Shown: positions 44,501 through 53,926 of the stretch, piece after piece
How the letters are laid out: each line of letters starts with the position of its first letter
Position numbering within the stretch: position 1 is the first letter of the stretch
NCBI RefSeq assembly: GCF_904846155.1
Contig: NZ_CAJGZP010000001.1
Span: 620,001 to 684,000 of the forward strand
Length of the DNA stretch: 64,000 nucleotides
Origin: Psychrobacter fulvigenes
Lineage (GTDB): Bacteria; Pseudomonadota; Gammaproteobacteria; Pseudomonadales; Moraxellaceae
Direction of reading: 5' to 3'
Translations under genes and position numbers: made by a program
The notes under the pieces: generated by a model
The model's input: the letters and a program-made list of their open reading frames with translations, nothing else
Told to the model about the DNA's origin: nothing
Database searches by the model: none

Positions 44501-45205
44501 TTATTTTTTACGGTAAACCCTCCAAACCCCATTATCTGCTATTGGGTTACTGTACGCATCGTTGCGCCGCTTACGGGGTGTTTGCCTGCTATCGACGATC
44601 TTAAAATTGGGTAGGGCATGGACGATGAGTCCAGTACGATAAAAGCGTACTCGTTCAGGCTCTAACATCTCGCCCTTATTGTCACGGCAAAAGACATAGG
44701 CACGCAAGTCAATAAATTCACGATGTGCCACCAAACGCGCCTCGTCGTCATTATCGAACACTGCTGACATACGCGCAATTTCATCAGCACTATAATCACC
44801 GCATTTATCAGTCAGTGCTCCCACTGAGCCAAAGCTTTTGGATTCTTTGGCGCGGGTCTTGGTCAGATGTAGACGCTGAACATGATAGATGAACTGCGGT
44901 ATCTCAAGGCTGGCTGGTAATGGTAAATAGTCGGGTGGCAGATAAGCGGCTGGATAAAAAGCCATCGCGCGCTCAATAAGAGGCTGCCAGCGTTGTTGGT
45001 AGGCTTGGACTTCTGCTAAGTTGCCTTCAAAAATGGGCATATCACGAATTTGGCGCAAAATATCAGGCGGAAACTGCTCATCACGAAAGCTGGCAATGTC
45101 TTCTTGCAGTGTTGATAGCAAAAATTTGGCGTGTTTTTTGCCATCCTTTGAAGTAGGGTTGTCGATATAGTCGGGGGCGACAAAAGGTGCCGAGCGTCTA
45201 GACAT
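44501..45205 (-). CDS. Hypothetical protein, unrecognised
   Basis: I do not recognise this 234-residue soluble protein. There is no signal peptide in the preferred frame (start MSRRSAPFVAPDY at 45205; an upstream ATG at 45265 would add a hydrophobic 20-residue leader). Visible parts: a helical N-terminal half (KHAKFLLSTLQEDIASFRDEQFPPDIL), a proline/tyrosine-rich segment YPAAYLPPDYLPLPASLEIP, and a basic C-terminus (RQTPRKRRNDAY). Composition is ordinary for this genome. Confidence 0.6.
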   Translation of the reverse strand: MSRRSAPFVAPDYIDNPTSKDGKKHAKFLLSTLQEDIASFRDEQFPPDILRQIRDMPIFEGNLAEVQAYQQRWQPLIERAMAFYPAAYLPPDYLPLPASLEIPQFIYHVQRLHLTKTRAKESKSFGSVGALTDKCGDYSADEIARMSAVFDNDDEARLVAHREFIDLRAYVFCRDNKGEMLEPERVRFYRTGLIVHALPNFKIVDSRQTPRKRRNDAYSNPIADNGVWRVYRKK

Positions 45206-45701
45206 AGTGGTATATCTTCGATAGATAAAATAAAAAATACTAATAAGACTGCTTGCCAAAGTCAATCAGTATGCTAAATAGTGGTTTGATATGGTTATTA
45301 TAACCATATAAGCCCCCTTGGAACTGGTTTTTTTAAAATTGTGCAAGCAAAAGTCTGATAGAAGTGTTTGATTTAGATAGTAGTAATAAGGAAAGTAATA
45401 AATTTGGTGATTTCGCACGATTGGAACAATGTATTAAAGCAACTATCGAGACTGATTACTCATGGATAATAAGCCAAAAACCCATCCTGCTGTTAATAAG
45501 CAGCACGCCTTATTAATATTTATTGGAAAAGTATTTGTCAGAATACTGGTTGCAGTCTTAGCACTAGCCTTTGGGTTTTGGTTAGTAATGGCCTCGAACA
45601 TGGGACCAGCTTATCTGACTAATGTGTGTAATGGATGTTTAGACTTTTGGATTAGAATGACGCTGTTAGGGAGCCCATCCCGAATTCTGTGTAACTGCCA
45701 T

Positions 45702-46983
45702 TTAGATTAAATGCTTACTAATACGATCATCAAACATAATCATAAAGCGATTCAAAGCAGACGTCCAGTTACGGATTGGCATCGACCACTTTTTGGATGC
45801 CTGCTGAGTTGCTAAGTACACCACCTTGAATGCTGCCTGATCGGAGGGAAACACCTTACGCTTATTCATCGCTGTCCGAATTACGCTGTTTAGCGACTCT
45901 ATCGCATTGGTGGTGTAAATGACTTTTCTGATGTCTTTAGGGTACTCAAAGAACGCCGTTAAGCCCTCCCAGTTATTGCGCCACGACTTGATGACATGCG
46001 GGTACTCTTTACCCCATACTTCATCAAAGTGCTCAAGGTTGGCCTCTGCCATCTCAAGCGTATCAGCACCGTAGATGGCCTTTAAATCAGCTGCTACGGC
46101 CTTCTTGTCCGTCCAAGGTACGAACTTCATCGAATAGCGCACCATATGCACGATACACAGCTGAACCTGAGCGTTAGGGTAGACCGTATTGATGGCATCA
46201 GGGAAGCCTTTTAGGCCGTCTACACAGGCAATAAGAATATCTTGAACCCCGCGGTTTTGCAATTCAGTGAGAACACCCAGCCAGAATTTAGCGCCCTCAT
46301 TCTCTGATAGCCACATGCCAAGCAGCTCTTTTTTACCATCAAGAGCAACGCCTAAGGCCAGATAGATAGCTTTGTTGATGATCTGCTTGTCCTGACGAAC
46401 TTTGACGACAATGCAGTCTAAGTAGACGATAGGATAAACACTGCTCAGTGGCCGGTTCTGCCAAGCGGTGATGTCATCCAAGAGGTTGTCAGTGACTCTG
46501 GAAACCAAGCTGCTTGAGATGTCGACGTCGTAGATGTCCTTGATGGTTTCGACAATCTCAGTAGTGGTTTGACCTTTGGCGTATGAGCGAGGATCAGCAA
46601 GTGTCTGGGAGACACTTGCCCGAAGCGCAAGACGGAAGGCTATGCCTGTAGTGAAATATGATTTTGTCATCAAGACCTGAAATACGGGTTTGATGCTTAC
46701 TGACAAGTACAGGCTCAAAGCTGCCACCGCGGTCTCTTGGAGTGGAGATCTCAAGGTCGCCTGTGTCGCTACGGACGGTCTTTTTAGTATGACCGTTGCG
46801 CTTATTAGGCCTGTCTGCCTTTTCATGCTTGGGGTAGCCGAGATGCTCTTCCATTTCTGCTTCTAGGGCAGTGTCGATGAAGGACTGCATGAGCTGCTTT
46901 TGAAAGTCTTTGATGTCATCGAAGCTTTTCATGCTGCTGGCCATTTGCTCAGCCAGTTTCTTGATGTCAGATTGAGTAGTCAT
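45702..46983 (-). pseudogene. IS256-family transposase, disrupted
   Basis: The N-terminal part (46983 down to about 46657: IKKLAEQMASSMKSFDDIKDFQKQLMQ...RISGLDDKII) and the C-terminal part (from about 46586 to 45702: SYAKGQTTTEIVETIKDIYDVDISSSLVSRVTD... then YLDCIVVKVRQ, IACVDGLKGFPDAI and WEGLTAFFEYPKDIRKVIYTTNAIESLNSVIR) are in different frames. Removing 46587-46656 restores one frame. The mutator DDE residues lie in the C-terminal part. AGGAGA precedes ATG 46983. Confidence 0.88.
46587..46656. repeat. 70-bp palindromic insertion in the IS256 transposase
   Basis: The segment contains a perfect 10-bp inverted repeat GCAAGTGTCT (46597-46606) and AGACACTTGC (46610-46619) around GGG. Its length (70, i.e. 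1 modulo 3) accounts exactly for the shift between the two transposase frames. Boundaries are inferred from the expected protein, accurate to about 3 bp. Confidence 0.65.
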
Positions 46984-47194
46984 TGCTTATTCTCCTGTTA
47001 GTGGATTATAAGCAGCTACACAAAGTTTAGGAAACTCCCCTGTTAGGTCTTGGATTTATCGTTTGGATTATCACAGCAGCTTGGTTATTTTGGCCTATAT
47101 TACGCTATATTTATCGTTGCATTAGACGTAACTACTAAAGCTACGTCTATATCATTTACAGTTTTCCGAACTAACGGCTCGTAATTGGCTGTTA

Positions 47195-48424
47195 CTAATG
47201 ACTGTGACCAATATGATTGTTACCCTCAGAAGGACGCTCTAATATGTCACAGACCAGTGCATCACCATGTGCTCGAGTATGCGAATGTAACAGGCTCTCA
47301 ACCTGAATAGTAGCATGGTCGATACCAAGGTCTAATAGGCGCTGTTCCAGATCAGCGATCAGTAAACTAGACTCGTAAATGCTCATTTCACCATCGACCA
47401 CAACGTGACAAGATAAGGCATTTAGGCCGCTGGTAATACTCCACACATGTAGATCATGTATCTTGTGCACTTGTGGATGCGCTACCATCCTTTGCTCTAC
47501 CTCAACCAGTGATATGTCTGCTGGCGTGCCTTCCATTAAGATATGTACCGAGTCGCGTACCACGCGATAACCACTGATTAATATCAGTATGGCAACCACC
47601 ACTGATGCCACCGCATCCGCCCATATCCAACCAAACGCAATCATTAATAAAGCGGCGACAATAGCGGCAACAGAACCCATCAAGTCACTTAATACATGCA
47701 AATAGGCACTGTGCATATTGAGGTTAACTGGCTCTTCAGATCTCTTTTTGCGTGCTTTTTGCGTGCCGTTAGATGATGCTTGCTCTGTACTTAAGTCATG
47801 GCTGTGCTGGTGTTCATCTGCTTTGGTACGGCTACCTCGGTGCATGAGCCAAGCGACCAAAATATTGACCAACATGCCAATAGTGGCAATGATGAGCATA
47901 CCTTCGCTAGCAATGTCAGTCGGTGAGTTAAAGCGTTTAATGGCTTCATAAAAAATCATGACAGCGATAATGACGAGAGTGGCACCATTGACGGTAGCGA
48001 CCAAAATCTCAAAACGTTTATAACCAAAAGTTTTTTGATGGGTGGCAGACTTTTCACCGATTTTGAATGCCATCAAGGTTGCGCCAAGTGCTATGGCGTC
48101 GCTTAGCATGTGGCCTGCATCGGATAATAGCGCCAAACTACCAGTGAGCCAGCCACCTATCGCCTCGATGAACATATAAGCAGTGATGATAATAAAGCTA
48201 AATAGCAGCGTGCGCTGATAGCCTTTGGTGTCTCGCGGTGCCGTTGTGACCTCTAAATGCTCGTCGTGATCGTGAGTGTCTTGATTACCATGGGTATAGT
48301 TCTTTATTTTGCTGTCTTTCTGTAGACTCTCAGGACGACCAGTACCCTCAGAAGCGTGCTGAGGATTAGCATTTGTTTGATTGGGGCTGCTATTTTGTTC
48401 AGGGTTCAAATCATTTGGACTCAT
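47195..48424 (-). CDS. Cation diffusion facilitator family transporter
   Basis: Zn/Co/Cd-type efflux protein of the CzcD/ZitB group. Six transmembrane helices run from LLFSFIIITAYMFIEAIGGWLTGSLALLSDAGHMLSDAIALGATL (with the HxxxD metal site DAGHMLSD) through MHSAYLHVLSDLMGSVAAIVAALLM (second HxxxD site) to GYRVVRDSVHILMEGTP. The C-terminal cytosolic domain has HDLHVWSITSGLNALSCHVVVDG. A His/Asp-rich N-terminal tail (GNQDTHDHDEHLE) and an internal His-rich loop probably bind metal. ATG 48424 is preferred to the TTG at 48436. Confidence 0.92.
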   Translation of the reverse strand: MSPNDLNPEQNSSPNQTNANPQHASEGTGRPESLQKDSKIKNYTHGNQDTHDHDEHLEVTTAPRDTKGYQRTLLFSFIIITAYMFIEAIGGWLTGSLALLSDAGHMLSDAIALGATLMAFKIGEKSATHQKTFGYKRFEILVATVNGATLVIIAVMIFYEAIKRFNSPTDIASEGMLIIATIGMLVNILVAWLMHRGSRTKADEHQHSHDLSTEQASSNGTQKARKKRSEEPVNLNMHSAYLHVLSDLMGSVAAIVAALLMIAFGWIWADAVASVVVAILILISGYRVVRDSVHILMEGTPADISLVEVEQRMVAHPQVHKIHDLHVWSITSGLNALSCHVVVDGEMSIYESSLLIADLEQRLLDLGIDHATIQVESLLHSHTRAHGDALVCDILERPSEGNNHIGHSH

Positions 48425-48650
48425 AACAACACTCAAGATTATAGAAGCAAGTTAATTAATATATAGAGCGCGCCTATAAGGCTGTGCTCTATAAAAAAGT
48501 ACGTCTAAGAGCGTACGTCACGTCATTAGTAAGCGTCATACTTTTTCGATATACAAAGAATTTAGCATATCTAAGACCTCTAAGCTGTAACTAGGCGTTA
48601 AAAAGGCAAGAAAGCCTATCTTAATCGTTTTCAGTTTATGGTAGGGATTG

Positions 48651-50939
48651 CTACCAACCAACAGGGTCGATGTCTAAGGTAAGCTTAAGATATTTGGCGC
48701 TTGGCATGGCAAGTACTGGCTGCCACCATTGATTTAATACATGATGTAATTGCTGTCTATCTTTGGCTAAGAGCAGCAATTGTGCATGATAGCGGCTGTT
48801 CTTTTTACTCATCGGCGCATCGATAGGACCAAGTACTGCAAGGTTGTGTCCATGAGGCAGATTAATAACCGCATCCTTGAGTGCTTGGGTGGTAGCAGCC
48901 AGGGTCTTGCCTTCACAACGTATCAGCGCGGCATGGCTATGAGGCGGCAGCCCCATCATCTTTCGCTCTTGCAGCAATTCACGCGCAAAGGAGAGATAAC
49001 CATCTTTCACCAGTTTTAATAATAGCTCGTTATCTGGTTGCAGCGTTTGAATGAGTACGCGCCCAGCTTTATCACCGCGTCCAGCACGCCCTGCTACTTG
49101 AATCATTAGCTGTGCGGTATGTTCAGGCGAGCGGAAATCTGCGGACAAAAAACCGCGATCAGCATTGGGCAAACAAACCAAGGTAACATTGGGGAAATGA
49201 TGGCCTTTGGCGACCATCTGTGTGCCAACTAAGATGGCAGGATTGCCTTGATTGATACGCTGATAGATATTCTCCCAGCTGTCTTTGCGCCTTGTGGTAT
49301 CGCGATCGATTTGGATAATTGGATACAGCTCTTTACTGGTTTGTGGATTGGCAAAAATAGCGTGCAAGTTTTCGCTCAGCCTTGTGGTGCCCATGCCTTT
49401 AGCATCTAAATTTTGACTACCGCAATCAGGGCAAACTTTTGGAATATAGGCTTGCCAGTCGCAGTGGTGGCATTTCAAATATGAACTATTTGAGTAATTA
49501 CTCTGCTGGGCTTGGCTATTATAATGAACGGTTAAATGGGCATCACAGCGTGGGCAATCTGCCTGCCAACCGCAAGCCTCGCATAACAAGACAGGGGCAT
49601 AGCCGCGACGATTTAAGAATATCAATACTTGATCGCCAGCTTCAAGCGTTTGTCGTATCGCGCCAATGAGTGCATCGGTTAAACCTGTATCATAGCGCGT
49701 GCCGTCATCGGTTGTTTGTTGATGAGTACTGTGCAAGCGCGCATCGATCAGCTGCATCGTTGCAGGCTTTGCATTACCAGGACGAGTAAGCAGCTGACAC
49801 TCTACCAGCTTGCCATCATCAACCAGTTTTAAATGCTCAAGAGAAGGGGTGGCAGTACCAAGCACGACTGGGATGTTGTATTGCAGACCGCGATAAAGCG
49901 CGACGTCGGCAGCATGATAACGCAAGGTATCTTGCTGTTTATAAGAGCCATCATGCGCTTCATCGACGACGATGAGGCCTAAATCTGCGAAAGGATAAAG
50001 CACCGCTGAGCGTGTCCCGATGATGATTTGTGCATGACCAATACGGCAGTCTTGCCAGCCTTGCAAGCGATGGGTATTGCTCATGCCTGAATGAAGCAAC
50101 ACAATCTGAGCGGCAAACCGGCTAGCAAAGCGTGCACGCGTCTGCGGTGTCAGTCCAATCTCTGGCACGAGAATCAAAACCTGCTTACCAGCTTCTAATA
50201 CGGCTTGCATCGCTTGTAGATAGACTTCAGTCTTGCCACTACCAGTAATGCCGTTTAATAAAAATCCTGTATAGCGTTTAGCTTCATGGGCAGCAACAAT
50301 GGCTGCAACGGCAAGCTGCTGTTCATCATTGAGATCAAGCGGCATTTTTGCGAGCTTGACAGGTGAAGGTGCTTGTTTGGGTTGAATATAGCGCTCTATA
50401 AGACCTTTTTCTTCTAGCGTTTTTAAAAAGCTCCGCTGCATGCCTTCTAATAACAGGACATCTTCACTAGCACCGCGCTCGCCATGTAGTTTAAGCATGT
50501 CAAACTGTTGCTTTTGTTTTTTTGCATTGGCGCGAAAGTCGTCATCGGTGATGTGTGGCAAAATTCGCCAGTGGGTGATCAGAAGATCTAGTGGTTTTCC
50601 TTGACGAACTAGGCTTGGTAAGATGACGGCTAGGACGTCACCAAGTGGGTAGTGATAATAACGGGCAAGCCAATGAGCGAGCGTGAGCATGCTAGCATCT
50701 AAGATAGGCTCAGCGTCCAAGCATTTATTGATGGGTTTTAGCTTTTTGATGGGGACGCTGCTCTCAGCTTCAGAGACATGAGCAACCACGATACCGATTA
50801 AGGTCTGACGACCAAATGACACCTCAACGCGGCACCCAATATGCGGTAAAGAGGGGCTTGATAAAGTGTTAGTATCTGCCGGTACACTATAGTCAAATAC
50901 CCGATAAAGGGGCACGGGTAGAGCAACTTGTACCAACAT
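48651..50939 (-). CDS. priA: Primosomal protein N' (replication restart helicase PriA)
   Basis: 3'-5' helicase that reloads the replisome at stalled forks. The N-terminal 3'-OH-binding domain is followed by Walker A LLNGITGSGKTEVYL, DEAH box LIVVDEAHDGSYKQQD, FLNRRGYAPVL, the zinc ribbon with CEACGWQADCPRCD and CHHCDWQAYIPKVCPDCG, and motifs ILVGTQMVAKGHHFPNVTLV and QVAGRAGRGDKAGRV. ATG 50939 with AGGTG 7 bases upstream is chosen; a GTG three codons earlier is the alternative. The 762 residues are within the family's range. Confidence 0.96.
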   Translation of the reverse strand: MLVQVALPVPLYRVFDYSVPADTNTLSSPSLPHIGCRVEVSFGRQTLIGIVVAHVSEAESSVPIKKLKPINKCLDAEPILDASMLTLAHWLARYYHYPLGDVLAVILPSLVRQGKPLDLLITHWRILPHITDDDFRANAKKQKQQFDMLKLHGERGASEDVLLLEGMQRSFLKTLEEKGLIERYIQPKQAPSPVKLAKMPLDLNDEQQLAVAAIVAAHEAKRYTGFLLNGITGSGKTEVYLQAMQAVLEAGKQVLILVPEIGLTPQTRARFASRFAAQIVLLHSGMSNTHRLQGWQDCRIGHAQIIIGTRSAVLYPFADLGLIVVDEAHDGSYKQQDTLRYHAADVALYRGLQYNIPVVLGTATPSLEHLKLVDDGKLVECQLLTRPGNAKPATMQLIDARLHSTHQQTTDDGTRYDTGLTDALIGAIRQTLEAGDQVLIFLNRRGYAPVLLCEACGWQADCPRCDAHLTVHYNSQAQQSNYSNSSYLKCHHCDWQAYIPKVCPDCGSQNLDAKGMGTTRLSENLHAIFANPQTSKELYPIIQIDRDTTRRKDSWENIYQRINQGNPAILVGTQMVAKGHHFPNVTLVCLPNADRGFLSADFRSPEHTAQLMIQVAGRAGRGDKAGRVLIQTLQPDNELLLKLVKDGYLSFARELLQERKMMGLPPHSHAALIRCEGKTLAATTQALKDAVINLPHGHNLAVLGPIDAPMSKKNSRYHAQLLLLAKDRQQLHHVLNQWWQPVLAMPSAKYLKLTLDIDPVGW

Positions 50940-50962
50940 AAAATACACCTATAGCTTTTAAA

Positions 50963-51070
50963 TATAGTCGGAGAACTTTTAAACCGCTACGGTGTTATCC
51001 GCCCTAGATGTACTTAGTGTACTACCTGCGGTCGGTCGCCTTGTAGCAATTTTAAAATTCCTTGACTATA
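50963..51070. repeat. 108-bp palindromic MITE-like repeat, copy B
   Basis: Same length, orientation and ends as copy A (42431-42538), four differences. It lies between priA and ridA, just upstream of the priA start. Confidence 0.88.
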
Positions 51071-51102
51071 GTTAGATCATGACATTGGTAGAGATAAGAG
51101 CA

Positions 51103-51132
51103 GTAAGCCCAAATAGCTATATTTGGGCTTAC
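51103..51132 (-). terminator. Strong hairpin downstream of ridA
   Basis: Perfect 12-bp arms GTAAGCCCAAAT (51103-51114) and ATTTGGGCTTAC (51121-51132) around a 6-nt loop. It follows ridA in the direction of transcription, but lacks a clear T tract, so terminator activity is only likely. Confidence 0.5.
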
Positions 51133-51200
51133 TTTAGAAATGTTTTTTAGAGTTGTTTTTTGACTTAATAACTTGAGAGTTAAGTAAAAAATACGTCCGT

Positions 51201-51581
51201 TTACTCAATATACAGGATAGCTTCAATCTCAACCACGCCACCTTTAGGCAATGCGGCGACCTGTACAGCTGCGCGGGCAGGATAAGGCTCGCTCAAGTTT
51301 TCAGCGAATATCTCATTCAGGACAGCAAAATCGCTTAAGTCAGTTAAAGACACGTTGAATTTAACCACATCATTTAAGCTGCCACCCGCTGCTTCGCAGA
51401 CCGCTTTTAAATTAGCGAATACTTGCTTAGCTTGCGCTTCAAAGCCGTCTTTTAGCTCCATAGTCTGAGGGTCGAAACCAAGCTGACCTGAAACATAAAC
51501 GGTATTGCCAACTTTGACCGCTTGTGAGTAAGTGCCAACGGCTGCAGGGGCGTTATCAGTTTGGATGGTTTGACGAGTCAT
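51201..51581 (-). CDS. ridA: RidA family protein (reactive imine deaminase)
   Basis: A 126-residue trimeric YjgF/RidA protein that hydrolyses reactive enamine/imine intermediates such as 2-aminoacrylate. APAAVGTYSQAVKVGNTVYVSGQLGFDPQTMEL carries the conserved Y and S residues. The C-terminus PYPARAAVQVAALPKGGVVEIEAIL has the active-site arginine and the family signature. AAGGAT precedes ATG 51581. It lies next to spoT, as in many gammaproteobacteria. Confidence 0.94.
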   Translation of the reverse strand: MTRQTIQTDNAPAAVGTYSQAVKVGNTVYVSGQLGFDPQTMELKDGFEAQAKQVFANLKAVCEAAGGSLNDVVKFNVSLTDLSDFAVLNEIFAENLSEPYPARAAVQVAALPKGGVVEIEAILYIE

Positions 51582-51727
51582 AATTTATCCTTGTCGTTCT
51601 TGTGTTATTTTAATCTGCTGAATGTTTGGGTAGCAGATGAGTGAGGGGTATTCTAAACTTTTAAAGCAAAGTTAAATAGGGGTTGTTAGCCGTCATACGA
51701 ACAAACAAGTGAAAGTAGTAATCATCT

Positions 51728-53926
51728 TTATAGTTGATACAATCGTATGATATTTGGGAAGCCTAGTAATGAGCGCAGGTCACGAATGCCTTGTGCTAAG
51801 TGATTGCGACTACGGACGATGACATGGACGATAGTATCAGTACTGCGCACATCGACCTTTTCGACACCGATATTGAGCTGACGCAAATGATAGATGACTT
51901 CACTGATTTGCTCATCACTGAGAGCGATAGAAAGCTTTAGATAAGCTGGGAAACGAATCTCTCCAGTGGTTTTACCATTGATTGCATCTGCCTCATTCGT
52001 TTTGACCGTTTTATCGTCACGCCAGCGCAGCTGTATGACTTGATAAGGATTATCCTTACGAATATCGTCTAGCGAAAAGCATTTGTGGCGGTGTACGACC
52101 AGACCATGCCGTGATAAATGGCCTACAATTGGGTCACCATAAATAGGATGACAACAATTGGCAAAATCAAGCTCGACGCCTGTCGCGTTCGCGATTAGCT
52201 GCTGCGCCTGTGTCATGCCATTGTTTTGTTGTTGCGTTTGTAGAGTGCTGACTTCGTCGCTAAATAAGCGTGACACCACAAGCTGTGGCAGTAGAGTACC
52301 AGAGCTTATTTGTTGAAATAACGCGTCTTTTTCTGGTACGCCTCGCCATTCGATCAAGTTCTTCCAGTCGTTATCTGTTAAGTCGTCGAGACTCTTTTGG
52401 TAGGTTTTTAGCGCACGATCCAATGCTTGCTGACCATGATGTTGCTTATCGGCGGTCGATAAGTCTTTAAACCAGCGCAGTATCTCTTCACGGGCTTTAT
52501 TGGTCACCACAAATCCTAGCCATTCCGCTTTTGGTTCAGAGTGGCTGTTTACTTCAATCTCAACCTGTTGGCCATTTTTGACCACCGTACCAAGCTTGGC
52601 TTTTTTACCATCGATGTTTGCGCCAACAGCCACATTACCAACCATAGGCCCAACAGCATAAGCAAAGTCCAGCGCTGTGGCACCTTGTGATAGCTCATAA
52701 GCACGGCCTTGCGGACTATAGCAGATGATTTTGCTAGAGTGTAGGTAGTCCATTAGCTCATTAATCGTAGAGACAGCCGCTGTAAAATCTGGGTTGTTTT
52801 CATTTAAGGTATCTTCATCGACCAACTCTTTCATATTGCGCAGCGATGCTTGGATGACTGAGCGACTGACATCGGAGGCATGCTCAGCACCAATGACTCC
52901 AAGCCGTGCAGCATTTTGCATTTTTTTGGTCAAAATAGTGACTTTCACAAAATCGCTGTCACGCTCATATATCAGCGTCAGTGATTGGTTACCACCTGGC
53001 AGAGGGCGACGAATATTGTCTTTAATATGAGAGTTCTCTATTTGGTATTTTTTTATCAGGTAGTAAGCGAGCTTGTCACACTCTTCGATGCTATCAAGCA
53101 CAATCTCAAAAGCATAGTGGCGTAGCAATGCATTGATCTCACCGCGATTACGGAAAAACTGGCGATATATCACCACGCGATTATCGAGTACTTTTACGTG
53201 TCCGTTTAGTCCTAAATTACTGAGGACAATACTGAGGTAACGGTGAATGGACTCTCTTTGGAAGTTGCGCCCAAGCCCATGCTGCAATAGCTTGTCAGAC
53301 AGCTTGTTGTACATCTCAGAATCAAGGTTACGATAACAAAGCACTTCGATATAATCAGCAATATCATTGAGCCCCATCAAACGTGCGAATGGCACATAAA
53401 AGTCCAACGTTTCTTGGGCGGTCGCGCGCTGCTTTTCTGGACGTACCGCATCAAGCGTAGACATGTTGTGCAAGCGGTCAGCAAGCTTGATGATTAATAC
53501 GCGTGGATCAGCGAGGGTTGCGGTTAGGATTTTATGAAAGGTAGCGGCTTTGTTTTGTTGCTTATCATGATTGGATGATTTTAGTTTAGTCACACCATCG
53601 ACCAGTGTGGCGACAACTTTACCATAGCGCTGTTCGATTTCATCATCACTAACATCCGTATCTTCGACGGTATCATGCAAAATCGCAGCTATAATGCTGT
53701 CTCGATCTAAGCGGAAGCCTGCTAAAATCTCAGCAACCGCAATCGGATGGGTGATATAGGGCTCACCTGATTTGCGCTTATCTTTTATGTGAGCGATATC
53801 ACCAAACTTGCACGCATCAATAATATCACGGCGATCTGCTGCGCCAAGATACCCAACTGAACGCAGCAAATCATACTGAGCTTCGTCAACCAGAGGATGA
53901 CTGAGTTTGGGTAAGGTTTGGCTCAT
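51728..53926 (-). CDS. spoT: (p)ppGpp hydrolase SpoT, synthetase domain degenerate
   Basis: Controls stringent alarmone levels. The HD hydrolase site is intact (YITHPIAVAEIL, ILHDTVEDTDVSDDEI, IIKLADRLHNMSTLD). The synthetase region (about residues 235-370) is poorly conserved. Expected R/K-rich ATP-binding and the EIQIRT-type residues are missing, VKVTILTKKM standing in their place, so it is probably hydrolase only. TGS (IICYSPQGRAYELSQGATALDFAYA), helical, CC/zinc-finger-like (LDFANCCHPIYGDPIVGHL) and ACT (LSIALSDEQISEVIYHLRQLNIGVEKVDVRS) domains follow. Monofunctional SpoT with a degenerate synthetase is established for Moraxellaceae relatives. Confidence 0.93.
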   Translation of the reverse strand: MSQTLPKLSHPLVDEAQYDLLRSVGYLGAADRRDIIDACKFGDIAHIKDKRKSGEPYITHPIAVAEILAGFRLDRDSIIAAILHDTVEDTDVSDDEIEQRYGKVVATLVDGVTKLKSSNHDKQQNKAATFHKILTATLADPRVLIIKLADRLHNMSTLDAVRPEKQRATAQETLDFYVPFARLMGLNDIADYIEVLCYRNLDSEMYNKLSDKLLQHGLGRNFQRESIHRYLSIVLSNLGLNGHVKVLDNRVVIYRQFFRNRGEINALLRHYAFEIVLDSIEECDKLAYYLIKKYQIENSHIKDNIRRPLPGGNQSLTLIYERDSDFVKVTILTKKMQNAARLGVIGAEHASDVSRSVIQASLRNMKELVDEDTLNENNPDFTAAVSTINELMDYLHSSKIICYSPQGRAYELSQGATALDFAYAVGPMVGNVAVGANIDGKKAKLGTVVKNGQQVEIEVNSHSEPKAEWLGFVVTNKAREEILRWFKDLSTADKQHHGQQALDRALKTYQKSLDDLTDNDWKNLIEWRGVPEKDALFQQISSGTLLPQLVVSRLFSDEVSTLQTQQQNNGMTQAQQLIANATGVELDFANCCHPIYGDPIVGHLSRHGLVVHRHKCFSLDDIRKDNPYQVIQLRWRDDKTVKTNEADAINGKTTGEIRFPAYLKLSIALSDEQISEVIYHLRQLNIGVEKVDVRSTDTIVHVIVRSRNHLAQGIRDLRSLLGFPNIIRLYQL

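Larger units (their letters stand above)
45671..47039 (-). mobile_element. IS256-family insertion sequence with a broken transposase
   Basis: A 1,369-bp element flanked by 8-bp direct repeats CTGTTAGG (45663-45670 and 47040-47047). Its imperfect inverted ends share GGGAG... and GTGTA-CTGC blocks. The mutator-type transposase is in two frames because of a 70-bp insertion. It lies inside the small membrane-protein gene. Confidence 0.88.
45462..47138 (+). pseudogene. Small membrane-protein gene interrupted by an IS256-family element
   Basis: The reading frame starts at ATG 45462 and runs to the insertion at 45670; after the IS it resumes at 47048 and ends at TAA 47136-47138. Joined, it encodes 99 residues with two hydrophobic helices (LIFIGKVFVRILVAVLALAFGFWLVMA, and after the junction FIVWIITAAWLFWPILRYIY). 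The interruption replaces the last 30 codons with IS sequence. Function unknown. The rejoined frame is exact when one copy of CTGTTAGG is removed. Confidence 0.8.
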
